From NCBI RefSeq assembly GCF_000717645.1, contig NZ_JNZZ01000005.1, positions 225,987 through 289,986 on the forward strand: a DNA stretch of 64,000 bases, in the 5' to 3' direction. Source of the DNA: Streptomyces californicus (lineage in GTDB: Bacteria > Actinomycetota > Actinomycetes > Streptomycetales > Streptomycetaceae). Positions 56,465 to 63,824 of the stretch are shown here, piece after piece. Position 1 is the first letter of the stretch. The number at the start of each line of letters is the position of its first letter. The notes beneath the pieces are model-generated. The model was not told the DNA's origin, searched no databases, and saw nothing but the letters and a program-made list of their open reading frames with translations. Position numbers and translations under genes: made by a program.

Positions 56465-56725
56465 TCAGGCGGTGGCCTGCGGAGACAGCACCCGGTTGAC
56501 GGCCGCGATGTACTGCCTCGGGGTCTCCGCCTCCTCCAGCACCTGCTCGTCGAGCGCGACCCCCGCATCGCGCTCGATGACGCCGGTGACCTGGAGGAGG
56601 CACAGGGAGTCGTAGCCGAGGTCGGCGAACGCGACGTCCAGCACGTCCCCGTTCAGGTCGTGGGTGTCGCTGCCCCCGCTGGTCCGCAGGAGGCCGATCA
56701 GGGTGGGAAGGTCGAGCTGCTGCAT
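56465..56725 (-). CDS. Acyl carrier protein of the type II PKS
   Basis: 86 residues. The phosphopantetheine site is Ser40 in ADLGYDSLCLLQV, with acidic helices typical of a polyketide ACP. It carries malonyl units and the growing chain for KS-alpha/KS-beta, which lie 26 kb away rather than beside it, an unusual split of the minimal PKS. The nearby PPTase and thioesterase can load and clear it. ATG 56725 has AGAGAGG upstream. Confidence 0.95.
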   Translation of the reverse strand: MQQLDLPTLIGLLRTSGGSDTHDLNGDVLDVAFADLGYDSLCLLQVTGVIERDAGVALDEQVLEEAETPRQYIAAVNRVLSPQATA

Positions 56726-56860
56726 GATGGTGCCTCTCTTCTTCTCGTGTACTCGTGTCGTGTCGTGACAGGTGTGACGGGGACGCCGGCCCCGGAGGCG
56801 CGCGGCGGTCTCGAAGGCGTGCCGGCGGTCGGGCGGCGCGCTCAGGGATGTCCGGAGGTC

Positions 56861-57670
56861 TCAGGGATGTACGGCGGGCTCACGGGTGTACGGCGGGACC
56901 GTCTCCGCCGGCCGCCGCCCGTTCCCGGTCCCGGCTTCGAGCCGCCGCACGACGCGGCAGGCCCGGCCGATCAGCCGGGGAAGCGCCTCACCGCGTACGA
57001 AGAAGTGGTCGCCGGGCACGGTACGGGCCGCCACCGGCCCGGAGGTCCACCGGCGCCAGCCGCCGACCGTCGCGGGCGACACCAGCGGGTCACGGCTTCC
57101 GGACACCGCGAGCAGCGGGACGGACAGCGGTCCGCGCTCCGGCGCCGACGCGCGGGCGGCGGCGCGGAGCGCGCCGGCCAGCCGCAGATCGTCGCGGAGC
57201 ACGGGCAGTGAGGCCCGCCGCCAGTACCCCCGTGCCTCAACGCTCTCGGGCAGGGCCCCCAGCCGGTCCAGCGCCTCCACCAGCTCCTCGTCGGAGCTCT
57301 CGCAGGCGTCGGAGAGCCTGCTGGCCGCGTCCGGGGGCGGGCAGGCCCCCACGGCGACGAACGACGGAAGCGGCAGCCCCTCCTCGCGCAGCGCCCCGGC
57401 GAGGGCGTGGGCCACCATCGCCCCGAGGCTGTGCCCGTACAGCGCGTAGGACTGTCCGGCCGGGACGCGGACGCGGTCCAGCAGATGCGCGACCAGGGAG
57501 TCGCGGTCGGTCAGGCGCGGCTCGCGCCGCCGCCCGCCACGGCCCGGCAGCAGCACGGGCACGGGCTCGACGCCCTCACCCGTGCTCCGGGCCCACCGGT
57601 GGAACACCGAGTCCCCCGCCCCCGCGTGGGCGAAGCAGTACAGCCGAACCGCTGGTTCCGTGCCCGCCAT
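56861..57670 (-). CDS. Type II thioesterase
   Basis: 269 residues, alpha/beta hydrolase. Ser81 is in LYGHSLGAM, the aspartate is in VSGSRDPLVS and the histidine in VPGDHFFVRG. It starts AVRLYCFAHAGAGDSVFHRW, the typical TEII N-terminus. Such editing enzymes release misprimed or stalled acyl groups from carrier proteins. ATG 57670 has GAGGAGAG upstream. A long SARP-type repeat array lies 57-107 bp upstream. Confidence 0.93.
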   Translation of the reverse strand: MAGTEPAVRLYCFAHAGAGDSVFHRWARSTGEGVEPVPVLLPGRGGRRREPRLTDRDSLVAHLLDRVRVPAGQSYALYGHSLGAMVAHALAGALREEGLPLPSFVAVGACPPPDAASRLSDACESSDEELVEALDRLGALPESVEARGYWRRASLPVLRDDLRLAGALRAAARASAPERGPLSVPLLAVSGSRDPLVSPATVGGWRRWTSGPVAARTVPGDHFFVRGEALPRLIGRACRVVRRLEAGTGNGRRPAETVPPYTREPAVHP

Positions 57671-57726
57671 CTCTGCTCTCCTCGGCCCGTCGGAATCGCG
57701 TGTGCCCGTTCAGGCTCGCGGACGGC

Positions 57727-57777
57727 CCTGGAGACGGACTTGAGACCCGGCCGCCCCCCGCTCCAGACGGCGTGGAG
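57727..57777 (-). promoter_or_regulatory. SARP-type operator G (thioesterase unit)
   Basis: CCTGGAG (57727), ACTTGAG (57738), GCTCCAG (57760) and CGTGGAG (57771) all fall on one 11-bp lattice, with a degenerate copy at 57749. ACGG spacers recur between pairs. Confidence 0.65.
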
Positions 57778-57800
57778 CGCGGCGGTGCGTGCCGCCCGGG

Positions 57801-57890
57801 AGCCGCACGTTCACAGGACGTACGGATACGGGACGTACGGATACGGGACGCACGGATACGGGACGCACGTTCATGGCACGCACGGGCACC
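57801..57890. repeat. 15-bp tandem repeat downstream of SARP 1
   Basis: Six 15-bp units; GGACGTACGGATACG is perfect at 57816-57830 and 57831-57845, and the next unit differs by one base. Flanking units are decayed. The array ends 10 bp before the SARP 1 stop. Confidence 0.88.
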
Positions 57891-57900
57891 GAACGCGCGG

Positions 57901-58722
57901 TCACGCCGCGTACAGGTCGAACGTCGAGCCGCGCCGGGGCCCCGTGGCCAGGTCGAGCGCGGGGTCCACGGAGAGCATCGCCTGGTGCATGCGCTGCATC
58001 TGCGGCGAGGGCTCCACGCCCAGCTCCTCGATGAGCCGTACCCGCAGCTTGCGGTAGAGGTCCAGCGCCGCGGCCTGCCGGCCGGACCGGTACAGGGCCA
58101 CCATGGCCTGCGAGTGCAGCCCCTCGTGGTGCGGGTGGCGCGCCGTCAGGTCCCGCAGTTCGGCGCTGATCTCGCAGTGACGGCCCAGCCGCAGATCGGC
58201 GTCGATGCGCCGCTCCACCGTCACCAGCCTGCTCTCCTCCAGCCGGAGCACCTCGATGCTCAGCGCCGGGCCGCAGCGCACGTCGACCAGCGCGGGTCCC
58301 TGCCAGAGCGCCAGCGCCTCCCGCAGCGTGTCGGCGGCGCTCTCGTCGTCACCGGCCTCGAAGGCCGCCTGCCCCTCCCGCACCTTGCGCTCGTAGGCGT
58401 GCACGTCCGTGCTGTCCGCCGGGATCTGGAGCACGTACCCGCCGTGCCGCGTGGCGAGGACGTCCTTCGCGGTGTGCGGGGCCTCGGGCCCCATGGCGGT
58501 GCCGAGCCGGCGCCGCAGCTGGAGTATGTAGGTCTGGAGCGTGGTCAGCGCGCTGACGGGCGGGTTGGCGCCCCAGATCTCCTCCATCAGCGTCGGCACG
58601 GGCATGATCTGCCCCGGGTACAGCGCGAGCAGGGAAAGGACTTGGCGTGGCTTGCCCGCCGAGGGGACGACGGAGACACCATTGACGTCGGCATTCAGCG
58701 GTCCCAGAACCCGGATCCTCAT
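57901..58722 (-). CDS. SARP family regulator 1
   Basis: 273 residues. An OmpR-type winged helix (MRIRVLGPLNADVNG; RQVLSLLALYPGQIMPVPTLMEEIW) is followed by the bacterial transcriptional activation domain (TDVHAYERKVREGQAAFEAGD to SPQMQRMHQAML). SARPs bind direct heptamer repeats 11 bp apart and activate antibiotic clusters; nine such arrays lie in this cluster. ATG 58722 has GGGGAGAG upstream. A repeat pair at 58854 suggests regulation by itself or SARP 2. Confidence 0.95.
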   Translation of the reverse strand: MRIRVLGPLNADVNGVSVVPSAGKPRQVLSLLALYPGQIMPVPTLMEEIWGANPPVSALTTLQTYILQLRRRLGTAMGPEAPHTAKDVLATRHGGYVLQIPADSTDVHAYERKVREGQAAFEAGDDESAADTLREALALWQGPALVDVRCGPALSIEVLRLEESRLVTVERRIDADLRLGRHCEISAELRDLTARHPHHEGLHSQAMVALYRSGRQAAALDLYRKLRVRLIEELGVEPSPQMQRMHQAMLSVDPALDLATGPRRGSTFDLYAA

Positions 58723-58853
58723 GAACGTTCTCTCCCCAGACTCGTCGAGAGCTTCTCGAATCGTTCTCCGAAGCAGGACTTACGGACCTCTTTGTCCGCA
58801 TCTGCGTGTACGACCTCCAGCATCGTACTGACTGAAACAGGTCGCCCCGGATT

Positions 58854-58882
58854 CCTTGAGTCTGCGTCAAGCGGCTCTCCGT
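58854..58882 (-). promoter_or_regulatory. SARP-type operator I (SARP 1 promoter)
   Basis: CCTTGAG (58854) and CGTCAAG (58865) are 11 bp apart, with weaker TCTCCGT at 58876. They lie in the 229-bp gap before SARP 1. Confidence 0.5.
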
Positions 58883-58951
58883 CCAGCCGCGTTCGGACGT
58901 CATGCGCACCCCCTCCCACCTGCGGTGATCGCTGCCGAGGGGGGTGGCGGG

Positions 58952-59773
58952 TCAGACCGCCCGGACCGCGCGGGAAACGGAGTCGGAGGCCGTCATCTGG
59001 CTGTGGTCCAGCAGGATCGAACGCTGGAGCTGGCGGAGAGCGAGGGAGGGCTCCAGGCCCAGTTCGCGGGAGAGCGTGCCGCGCAGCTTCCGGTAGACCT
59101 CCAGGGCGTCGCTCCAGCGCCCGGAGCGCTGCAACGCGATCATGAACTGGCGGCACAGGTTCTCGTGGGTGCGGTAGCGACTGACGAGCACGGTCAGTTC
59201 GGCGAGCAGCTCGCGGTGCCGCCCCAGCCGCAGATCGGCCTCGATGCGCTGGTCCAGCGCGCACAGCCGGCTCTCCTCCAGGCGTGCGGCCTCCATCTCC
59301 AACTGCTTGCCCAGCTGCACGTCGGCGAACGGCGCCCCGCGCCAGAGCGCGAGGGAGGCCCCCAGCAGCCGTGCCCCCTCCGCGTGGTCCCCGTCGCCGA
59401 CGGCGCGGTAGCCGAGCCCCGCGAGCCTCTCGAACTCCCGCACGTCGCTGGTGCCGCCCCTGGTGTTGAGGAGATAGCCCCCCGGGCACGTCATCAGGAT
59501 GTCCTTGGCGGTCAGCGCCTTCTTGCCGCGACCGGGAGCCGGCAGCGCGACGGTGATCAGCTCGCGCAGTTGGAGGACGTACGTCTGGAGGGTCGTACGG
59601 GCGCTGCGCGGCGGCCTGCCGGCCCACAACTCGTCCGTCAGCACGGCGATCGGCACGACCTGTCCGGCGAAGAACGCCAGGATCGCGAGCACTTGCCGCA
59701 CCTTCGGCGCGGTGGGCATGACGGGTATCCCGCCTTCCGACACGATCAGGGATCCCAGTATTTCGATGTCCAC
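58952..59773 (-). CDS. SARP family regulator 2
   Basis: 273 residues, the same length and domain order as SARP 1: winged helix (VDIEILGSLIVSEGG; RQVLAILAFFAGQVVPIAVLTDELW), then BTA domain (SDVREFERLAGLGYRAV to EPSLALRQLQRSIL). The two are clear paralogues but diverged, so they probably have separate targets or act in series. GTG 59773 has AGGGGGAA upstream; the longer frame runs through repeat-rich non-coding DNA. Confidence 0.94.
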   Translation of the reverse strand: MDIEILGSLIVSEGGIPVMPTAPKVRQVLAILAFFAGQVVPIAVLTDELWAGRPPRSARTTLQTYVLQLRELITVALPAPGRGKKALTAKDILMTCPGGYLLNTRGGTSDVREFERLAGLGYRAVGDGDHAEGARLLGASLALWRGAPFADVQLGKQLEMEAARLEESRLCALDQRIEADLRLGRHRELLAELTVLVSRYRTHENLCRQFMIALQRSGRWSDALEVYRKLRGTLSRELGLEPSLALRQLQRSILLDHSQMTASDSVSRAVRAV

Positions 59774-60592
59774 GTCGATTCCCCCTGTGATGTGCGTCAA
59801 CTGCGCTCCACCCGCGGTCGATACGGGTGGTCGATGGTGAACTGGGCCAGGATGCGGCGGGGTGGGACGCGCCCCTCCCCGCACGGTGGTGCCGGGTCCG
59901 CGCCGCGCCGGTCGACCGGGCCGGCGCGGGCGGCCCGGCCGCCGCACGGGCCGCGGGCGGCGCGCGACCGGTCGGCGCCGGATGCCGCGACCATCCCAGC
60001 ACCCTCCGAAAGAGTTCCGGTCAAGCGCTCCCGGTACGCGGCCGTGCACGGCGTGCCGGGCCTTCGCGCGGCGGTGTGCGGTGCCGTCCGGCCCTCGTAC
60101 GGCGGTGTACGAGTGGCCGGGACCCCTTCCGGGCGGTCGGGACGGCTGACGGGTGGCCGGGACCCCGCCCGGGCGGATCGGGACCCCTTCCGGGCGGTCG
60201 GGACGGCTGACGGGCGGCCGGGGACGGCTTCGGGCGGTTCAGGGAAGGCCGAAGCCCGGTACGGTGCGCGGGCGGTCGAGTCCGGGGCCGGGAAGGTGAC
60301 GGAAGCACGGCTCCGCCGACCCGGCGAAGGGTGCGGGGGACGGGGTCGCGCGGGGTGGTCTCCCGGCCCTCGGCGCACCCACCGCGCCCGGCTCTCCGGG
60401 GTTCCCTCCAGCACGTACGGTCAGCGCCCACAGCACAACAACAGCCCCTTCCCGCTCGACGGGCCGCACCCCCTTGCGCAGCTCAACCATCAAAGCAGTA
60501 GCCCTCGCCACCGCGTCACCGGAAGATCGATTCTGGTCAGATGGCCTGAATCGAACAGTCGCTCGTGTGCGGGTTCCGGCACACTGACTGCC
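59774..60592. other. 819-bp non-coding, repeat-rich stretch at the cluster edge
   Basis: I see no gene with a ribosome site or recognisable protein. The stretch is extremely GC-rich and contains a 35-bp direct repeat (60119-60153 and 60180-60214) with partial copies around it. It presumably holds the SARP 2 promoter at its left end and the kinase promoter at its right end. Confidence 0.6.
60119..60214. repeat. 35-bp perfect direct repeat
   Basis: GGGACCCCTTCCGGGCGGTC and the following 15 bases recur exactly at 60119-60153 and 60180-60214 (61-bp period). A partial copy lies between them and further ones upstream. Confidence 0.9.
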
Positions 60593-61348
60593 ATGGACGA
60601 GGTCGAAGAGGTCGAGGTCGTCGTCGCCCACGCCGAGCGGGCGACCCTGCGCGTCGGTGGCGTGTTCCTGAAGGTGGACGCCGACCGGGCGCGGACCGAC
60701 GCCGAGGTCGAGGCGATGTCGCTCGCCCCGGTCCCGACCCCGGAGATCCTGTGGCGCAAGCCGCCCGTGCTCGCGATCGCCGCGGTCCCGGGGGTGACGC
60801 TCGGGCGCCTCGGCGGGGCGGCGGCCGGGTCGCCGGCGGGGTGGGCCGCGGCGGGCGCCGCCATCCGGAAGCTGCACGACGCCCCGCCGCCGCCCCGGAC
60901 CGGGCGGGCCGGCCGGAGTTCCGCCGCGCTGGCGGCGGAACTCGACGCCGAGTGCGCCCTGCTCGTGGCCGAGGGCGTGCTGCCCGCCGACCTCGTCGCC
61001 CGCAACCGCCGCGTCGCCGAGGCCGCGCTCAGGCCGTGGACCCCGGCGTTCACCCACGGCGACCTGCAGATCGCCCACGTCTTCCTCGACGGCGACGAGG
61101 TCACGGGCATCATCGACTGGTCCGAAGCGGGCCGGGGGGACGCCCTGTACGACCTCGCCACCTTCACGCTGGGCCACGAGGAGCACCTCGACGACGTCCT
61201 CGCGGGCTACGGCGCGGACGTCGACCTCGACGTGATCCACGCGTGGTGGTCGGCGCGCAGCCTCCTGGCGGTGCGCTGGCTCGCCGAGCACGGCTTCGAC
61301 CCGTTCGCGCCGGGCTGCGAGGTCGACGTCCTGAGATCCCGCATGTGA
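60593..61348 (+). CDS. Aminoglycoside phosphotransferase (APH) family kinase
   Basis: 251 residues. The catalytic loop is FTHGDLQIAHVFLDG and the metal-binding segment is VTGIIDWSEAGRGDALYDLATF. The N-lobe has VGGVFLKVDADRARTDAE. Members phosphorylate aminoglycosides, macrolides or homoserine-like substrates; most chromosomal ones are uncharacterised. CACACT (60580-60585) lies seven bases before the ATG and no ribosome site is visible, so the mRNA may be leaderless. There is no sign that it belongs to the polyketide pathway. Confidence 0.87.
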   Translation: MDEVEEVEVVVAHAERATLRVGGVFLKVDADRARTDAEVEAMSLAPVPTPEILWRKPPVLAIAAVPGVTLGRLGGAAAGSPAGWAAAGAAIRKLHDAPPPPRTGRAGRSSAALAAELDAECALLVAEGVLPADLVARNRRVAEAALRPWTPAFTHGDLQIAHVFLDGDEVTGIIDWSEAGRGDALYDLATFTLGHEEHLDDVLAGYGADVDLDVIHAWWSARSLLAVRWLAEHGFDPFAPGCEVDVLRSRM

Positions 61349-61445
61349 GGCCGTACGCCTTCGTCCGTCGCGGAGAACCACGCCACCACGGCCTCTCCCG
61401 CCGCCGCGCCCCCGGCCGTAACGCTCCCCGTCGCGGCAGGCCCCG

Positions 61446-61814
61446 TCAGCGGAAGAGGTGCGGATGCAGCCGCGCCAGCTCCTCCGTGATCGCCGCGCCG
61501 GTGGGGTCCACGACCTCCCAGTCGTGCGCCGCCGGATGCCCGGCGAACAGACCGCAGGCCGCGTCCGCGGTACGGGGGTCGAGCACGGAACACCAGGGGA
61601 GCGGGGCGAGCCGCGCGTCTCCCGCGTCCCACCGGACCCAGACGGCGCTCCCGGGCCACCCGTCCTGGTCCCACAGCATGGCTGCGTGATCCTCCGCGTG
61701 CCCCTCGCCGAGTTCGCACAGGACGTGACCTGCCTCGGGGCTCTGCCCGGGGTCCGCGAGGGCGACCGCGTACGCCGGGGGAGGCAGCAGGGCCACGGCG
61801 GTGCACTGGTTCAC
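61446..61814 (-). CDS. Hypothetical protein, paralogue A of a tandem pair
   Basis: 122 residues of unknown function. It begins NQCTAVALLPPPAYAVALAD and contains HVLCELGEGHAEDHAAMLWDQDG, then AVWVRWD, then LPWCSVLDPRTADAACGLFAGHPAAHDWEV. The next gene upstream shows the same ordered motifs (QCTAV, VLCELG, H-x-A, W-x-W, C-x-LF, AH-WDV), so the two are duplicates. The Cys/His spacing suggests metal binding, which is inference. The GTG overlaps the neighbour's stop (GTGA). Confidence 0.8.
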   Translation of the reverse strand: MNQCTAVALLPPPAYAVALADPGQSPEAGHVLCELGEGHAEDHAAMLWDQDGWPGSAVWVRWDAGDARLAPLPWCSVLDPRTADAACGLFAGHPAAHDWEVVDPTGAAITEELARLHPHLFR

Positions 61815-62281
61815 GGGCACGGGTCGCCCTTCGGGGAGTCGCCGAAGGCGATCCGCCCCGCGACCAGGTCGCCGAGCGGGTCGGCCACGTCCCAGGAGTG
61901 GGCGGCACCGTGCCGGTCGAACAGGTTGCACCGCCGCACGACGCCCGTATCGACCTGGCGCAGGATGGCCGGGCACCAGGGGACGTACGCGGACCGGTGG
62001 ACGCGCTCCGGTTCGCCCCCGGCCCAGAAGAACCACACGGCCGGAGATTCGGGCGTGCGGCCCGGCACGAGGTAGGCGGCGTGTTCGGTGTCCTGGCCGT
62101 CGTGCGCGCCGAGTTCACACAGCACGTACGGCTCGGGTTCCTCGGGCTCGTCCTCGGAGGCGCGGAGGCGCTGCACTTCCTCGGGCGGGAGGGCGGTCAC
62201 GGCGGTGCACTGGAGCACGGCGGTCAACTCCTGGTCGAGTGGCGGGATGCCCGGCCCCGTGACCGGACGAGGCGTTTTCAC
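61811..62281 (-). CDS. Hypothetical protein, paralogue B of a tandem pair
   Basis: 156 residues of unknown function, longer than paralogue A by an N-terminal segment (KTPRPVTGPGIPPLDQEL). Shared motifs are QCTAVTALPP, YVLCELGAHDGQDTEHAAYL, AVWFFWAGG, VPWCPAIL, RRCNLFDRHGAAHSWDVADP. Both ends overlap neighbours by GTGA, so the three genes are one coupled operon read away from the HTH regulator. Confidence 0.8.
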   Translation of the reverse strand: MKTPRPVTGPGIPPLDQELTAVLQCTAVTALPPEEVQRLRASEDEPEEPEPYVLCELGAHDGQDTEHAAYLVPGRTPESPAVWFFWAGGEPERVHRSAYVPWCPAILRQVDTGVVRRCNLFDRHGAAHSWDVADPLGDLVAGRIAFGDSPKGDPCP

Positions 62282-62556
62282 AGGACCTCGCCCCGGCTAC
62301 GGGCGTTGAGCCGTGCGGTACGGGCGCGAAGCTGCTCTATCAGGACGGCGGGCCGCACATGGCGGGGCTCGACCTCCCACTCGACACCGCCCCCGACCGG
62401 CCGCAACGACCAGTACGGGCCGGCGACGCCCCGGAACTCCCCCACGCGATCGGCGCGGCTGGTGTCGACCACGAGGGTTCCGGGGGCGGGGACCGGGGTG
62501 GGGCTGGGGGTGTCGGAGGGCGTGGGGTTAATCGGGCGTACGTTCTCGCCGTCCAT
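62278..62556 (-). CDS. Small hypothetical protein, first gene of the coupled operon
   Basis: 92 residues. A Pro/Thr/Ser-rich N-terminus (PINPTPSDTPSPTPVPAPG) is followed by a compact region VVDTSRADRVGEFRGVAGPYWSLRPVGGGVEWEV and a basic helix. Similar short proteins are, as I recall, often encoded divergent from HTH/DUF397 pairs in Streptomyces; the function is unknown. ATG 62556 has GGAGAGGAG upstream. It is divergent from the HTH regulator, 106 bp away. Confidence 0.82.
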   Translation of the reverse strand: MDGENVRPINPTPSDTPSPTPVPAPGTLVVDTSRADRVGEFRGVAGPYWSLRPVGGGVEWEVEPRHVRPAVLIEQLRARTARLNARSRGEVL

Positions 62557-62662
62557 CGATCGCTCCTCTCCGTAGCCGTTTGGCTACCGGGGCGATTCAG
62601 GGTGGCCTAGGGTCGGGACGTCTTCAACCTGCGCACTGTGCTCGGATAGTTAGGGCTTGGAC

Positions 62663-63490
62663 ATGGTGAACCGCAAGCGACTGGACCCCGACGACCCGGA
62701 CCGAGACTTCGGCGTTCAATTAAGGCTGGCCAGAGACGCACGTGGCTGGACCCAGGACGAGTTGGCCTCGCGCATGGGATGCTCGGGGACGCATATTTCG
62801 GCCGTGGAAACTGGTCGCAGGTCTCCAACTCCTCGTTTCGCGCAGAGCGCTGACAGGGCGCTCGGCACCGGCGACAAGTTCAGTCGCATGGTTCAGGCGA
62901 TGAAAGAACCGGCGCTGCTGGACGGCTTTCCCGAGTACGTGAAGTACGAAGCTCGGGCTGTGGAGCTCCGGCTGTACGAAGTGGGGATCATTCCAGGGCT
63001 GTTGCAAACTCCGGAGTACGCACGGGTTCTGGCGGACAGCGCTGTGCGGAGAGGGTCGATCACCCCGGGCCAGGCAGAGGAGCGTGTCGCCTTCCTGGCG
63101 AAGCGGCAGGCCGCCTTGGTGCGGCCGAATCCGCCCATGCTCTTCGTGACCATGGACGAGAGCTGCATCCGTCGCCCTGTGGGGGGCTCTGCCGTCATGA
63201 ATGCTCAACTGGACCGACTGATCGAGTTCGCTGAGCTGCCCAACACGGTCTTGCAGGTGGCGCCGTACGAGATCGGAGAACGGAGGACGTTTGATCTTCC
63301 GGTCAACATCCTGACGCTGCCTGACCGGTCGGTGGTCTGCTACGCCGAGTCGCAGACCCAGGGACATCTGGACCGGGAAAGCTCATTCGTGCTGCCGATA
63401 CTCACGGAGTACCATCAACTCCAGGGCGCGTCGCTGTCGCAGACGGCGTCTGTGGCCAATATCTGTGAGTTGCGAAAGGGCACCTTGTGA
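62663..63490 (+). CDS. HTH (XRE-type) regulator with DUF5753 domain
   Basis: 275 residues. A helix-turn-helix (LRLARDARGWTQDELASRMGCSGTHISAVETGRRSP, about 20-57) is followed by the DUF5753 region with LRLYEVGIIPGLLQTPEYAR and a C-terminal LPVNILTLPDRSVVCYAE. These regulators pair with a small DUF397 protein in a Streptomyces-specific module related to the BldB/WhiJ systems. G+C looks lower than in neighbours. ATG 62663 is used; a TTG lies two codons earlier. The stop overlaps the next GTG (GTGA). Confidence 0.92.
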   Translation: MVNRKRLDPDDPDRDFGVQLRLARDARGWTQDELASRMGCSGTHISAVETGRRSPTPRFAQSADRALGTGDKFSRMVQAMKEPALLDGFPEYVKYEARAVELRLYEVGIIPGLLQTPEYARVLADSAVRRGSITPGQAEERVAFLAKRQAALVRPNPPMLFVTMDESCIRRPVGGSAVMNAQLDRLIEFAELPNTVLQVAPYEIGERRTFDLPVNILTLPDRSVVCYAESQTQGHLDRESSFVLPILTEYHQLQGASLSQTASVANICELRKGTL

Positions 63491-63696
63491 CGACCGAATC
63501 CCCCCGTTGGTTCACGTCCTCGTACAGCAACAACGGCGGCAACTGCGTTGAGGTGGCCGCCAACCTCGCCTCCGTACGCGGCATCGTCCCGGTCCGTGAT
63601 TCCAAGGTCGTGGGCGGCCCTGTGGTTTCTGTCCCCGCGACGGCTTTCGCGGCGTTCGTGGCGGGTGTGCGGGGCGGGACGTTCGACACCGTCTGA
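63487..63696 (+). CDS. DUF397 protein 1
   Basis: 69 residues: WFTSSYSNNGGNCVEVA, then VPVRDSKVVGGPVVSVPATAFAAFVAGVRGG, the full DUF397 pattern. The GTG overlaps the HTH gene stop, so the two are coupled and probably interact. In the WhiJ-type model such proteins modulate the DNA binding of the regulator. Confidence 0.93.
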   Translation: MTTESPRWFTSSYSNNGGNCVEVAANLASVRGIVPVRDSKVVGGPVVSVPATAFAAFVAGVRGGTFDTV

Positions 63697-63714
63697 CGGC
63701 CTGAGCAGCAGGTT

Positions 63715-63743
63715 CGCCCCATCATGCTTTGCATGGTGGGGCG
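63715..63743. terminator. Hairpin between DUF397 genes
   Basis: CGCCCCATCATGC pairs with GCATGGTGGGGCG (one G-T wobble) around TTT. TGCATGGTGGGGC recurs alone at 63787-63799. Confidence 0.65.
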
Positions 63744-63824
63744 TTCGTGTGTGTCGGGGCCCTCTGGTGCACGTCTGGCCGTGTCCTGCATGGTGGGGCT
63801 TCCTACGGCGAAGGGGAACCTGTG

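Noticed and set aside
56809..56826. SARP-type site before the ACP gene
   Set aside because: TCTCGAA occurs once at 56809 but lacks an 11-bp-spaced partner, so it is not listed as an operator.
57710..57904. Repeat protein (VSVRPVSVRPVSVRP) encoded by the 15-bp array
   Set aside because: It is a direct translation of a short tandem repeat with no ribosome site; treated as a DNA repeat.
58856..60592. Long N-terminal extension of the APH kinase frame
   Set aside because: The frame is open through both SARP 2 (antisense) and repeat-rich DNA but has no conserved protein; the kinase fold begins at 60593.
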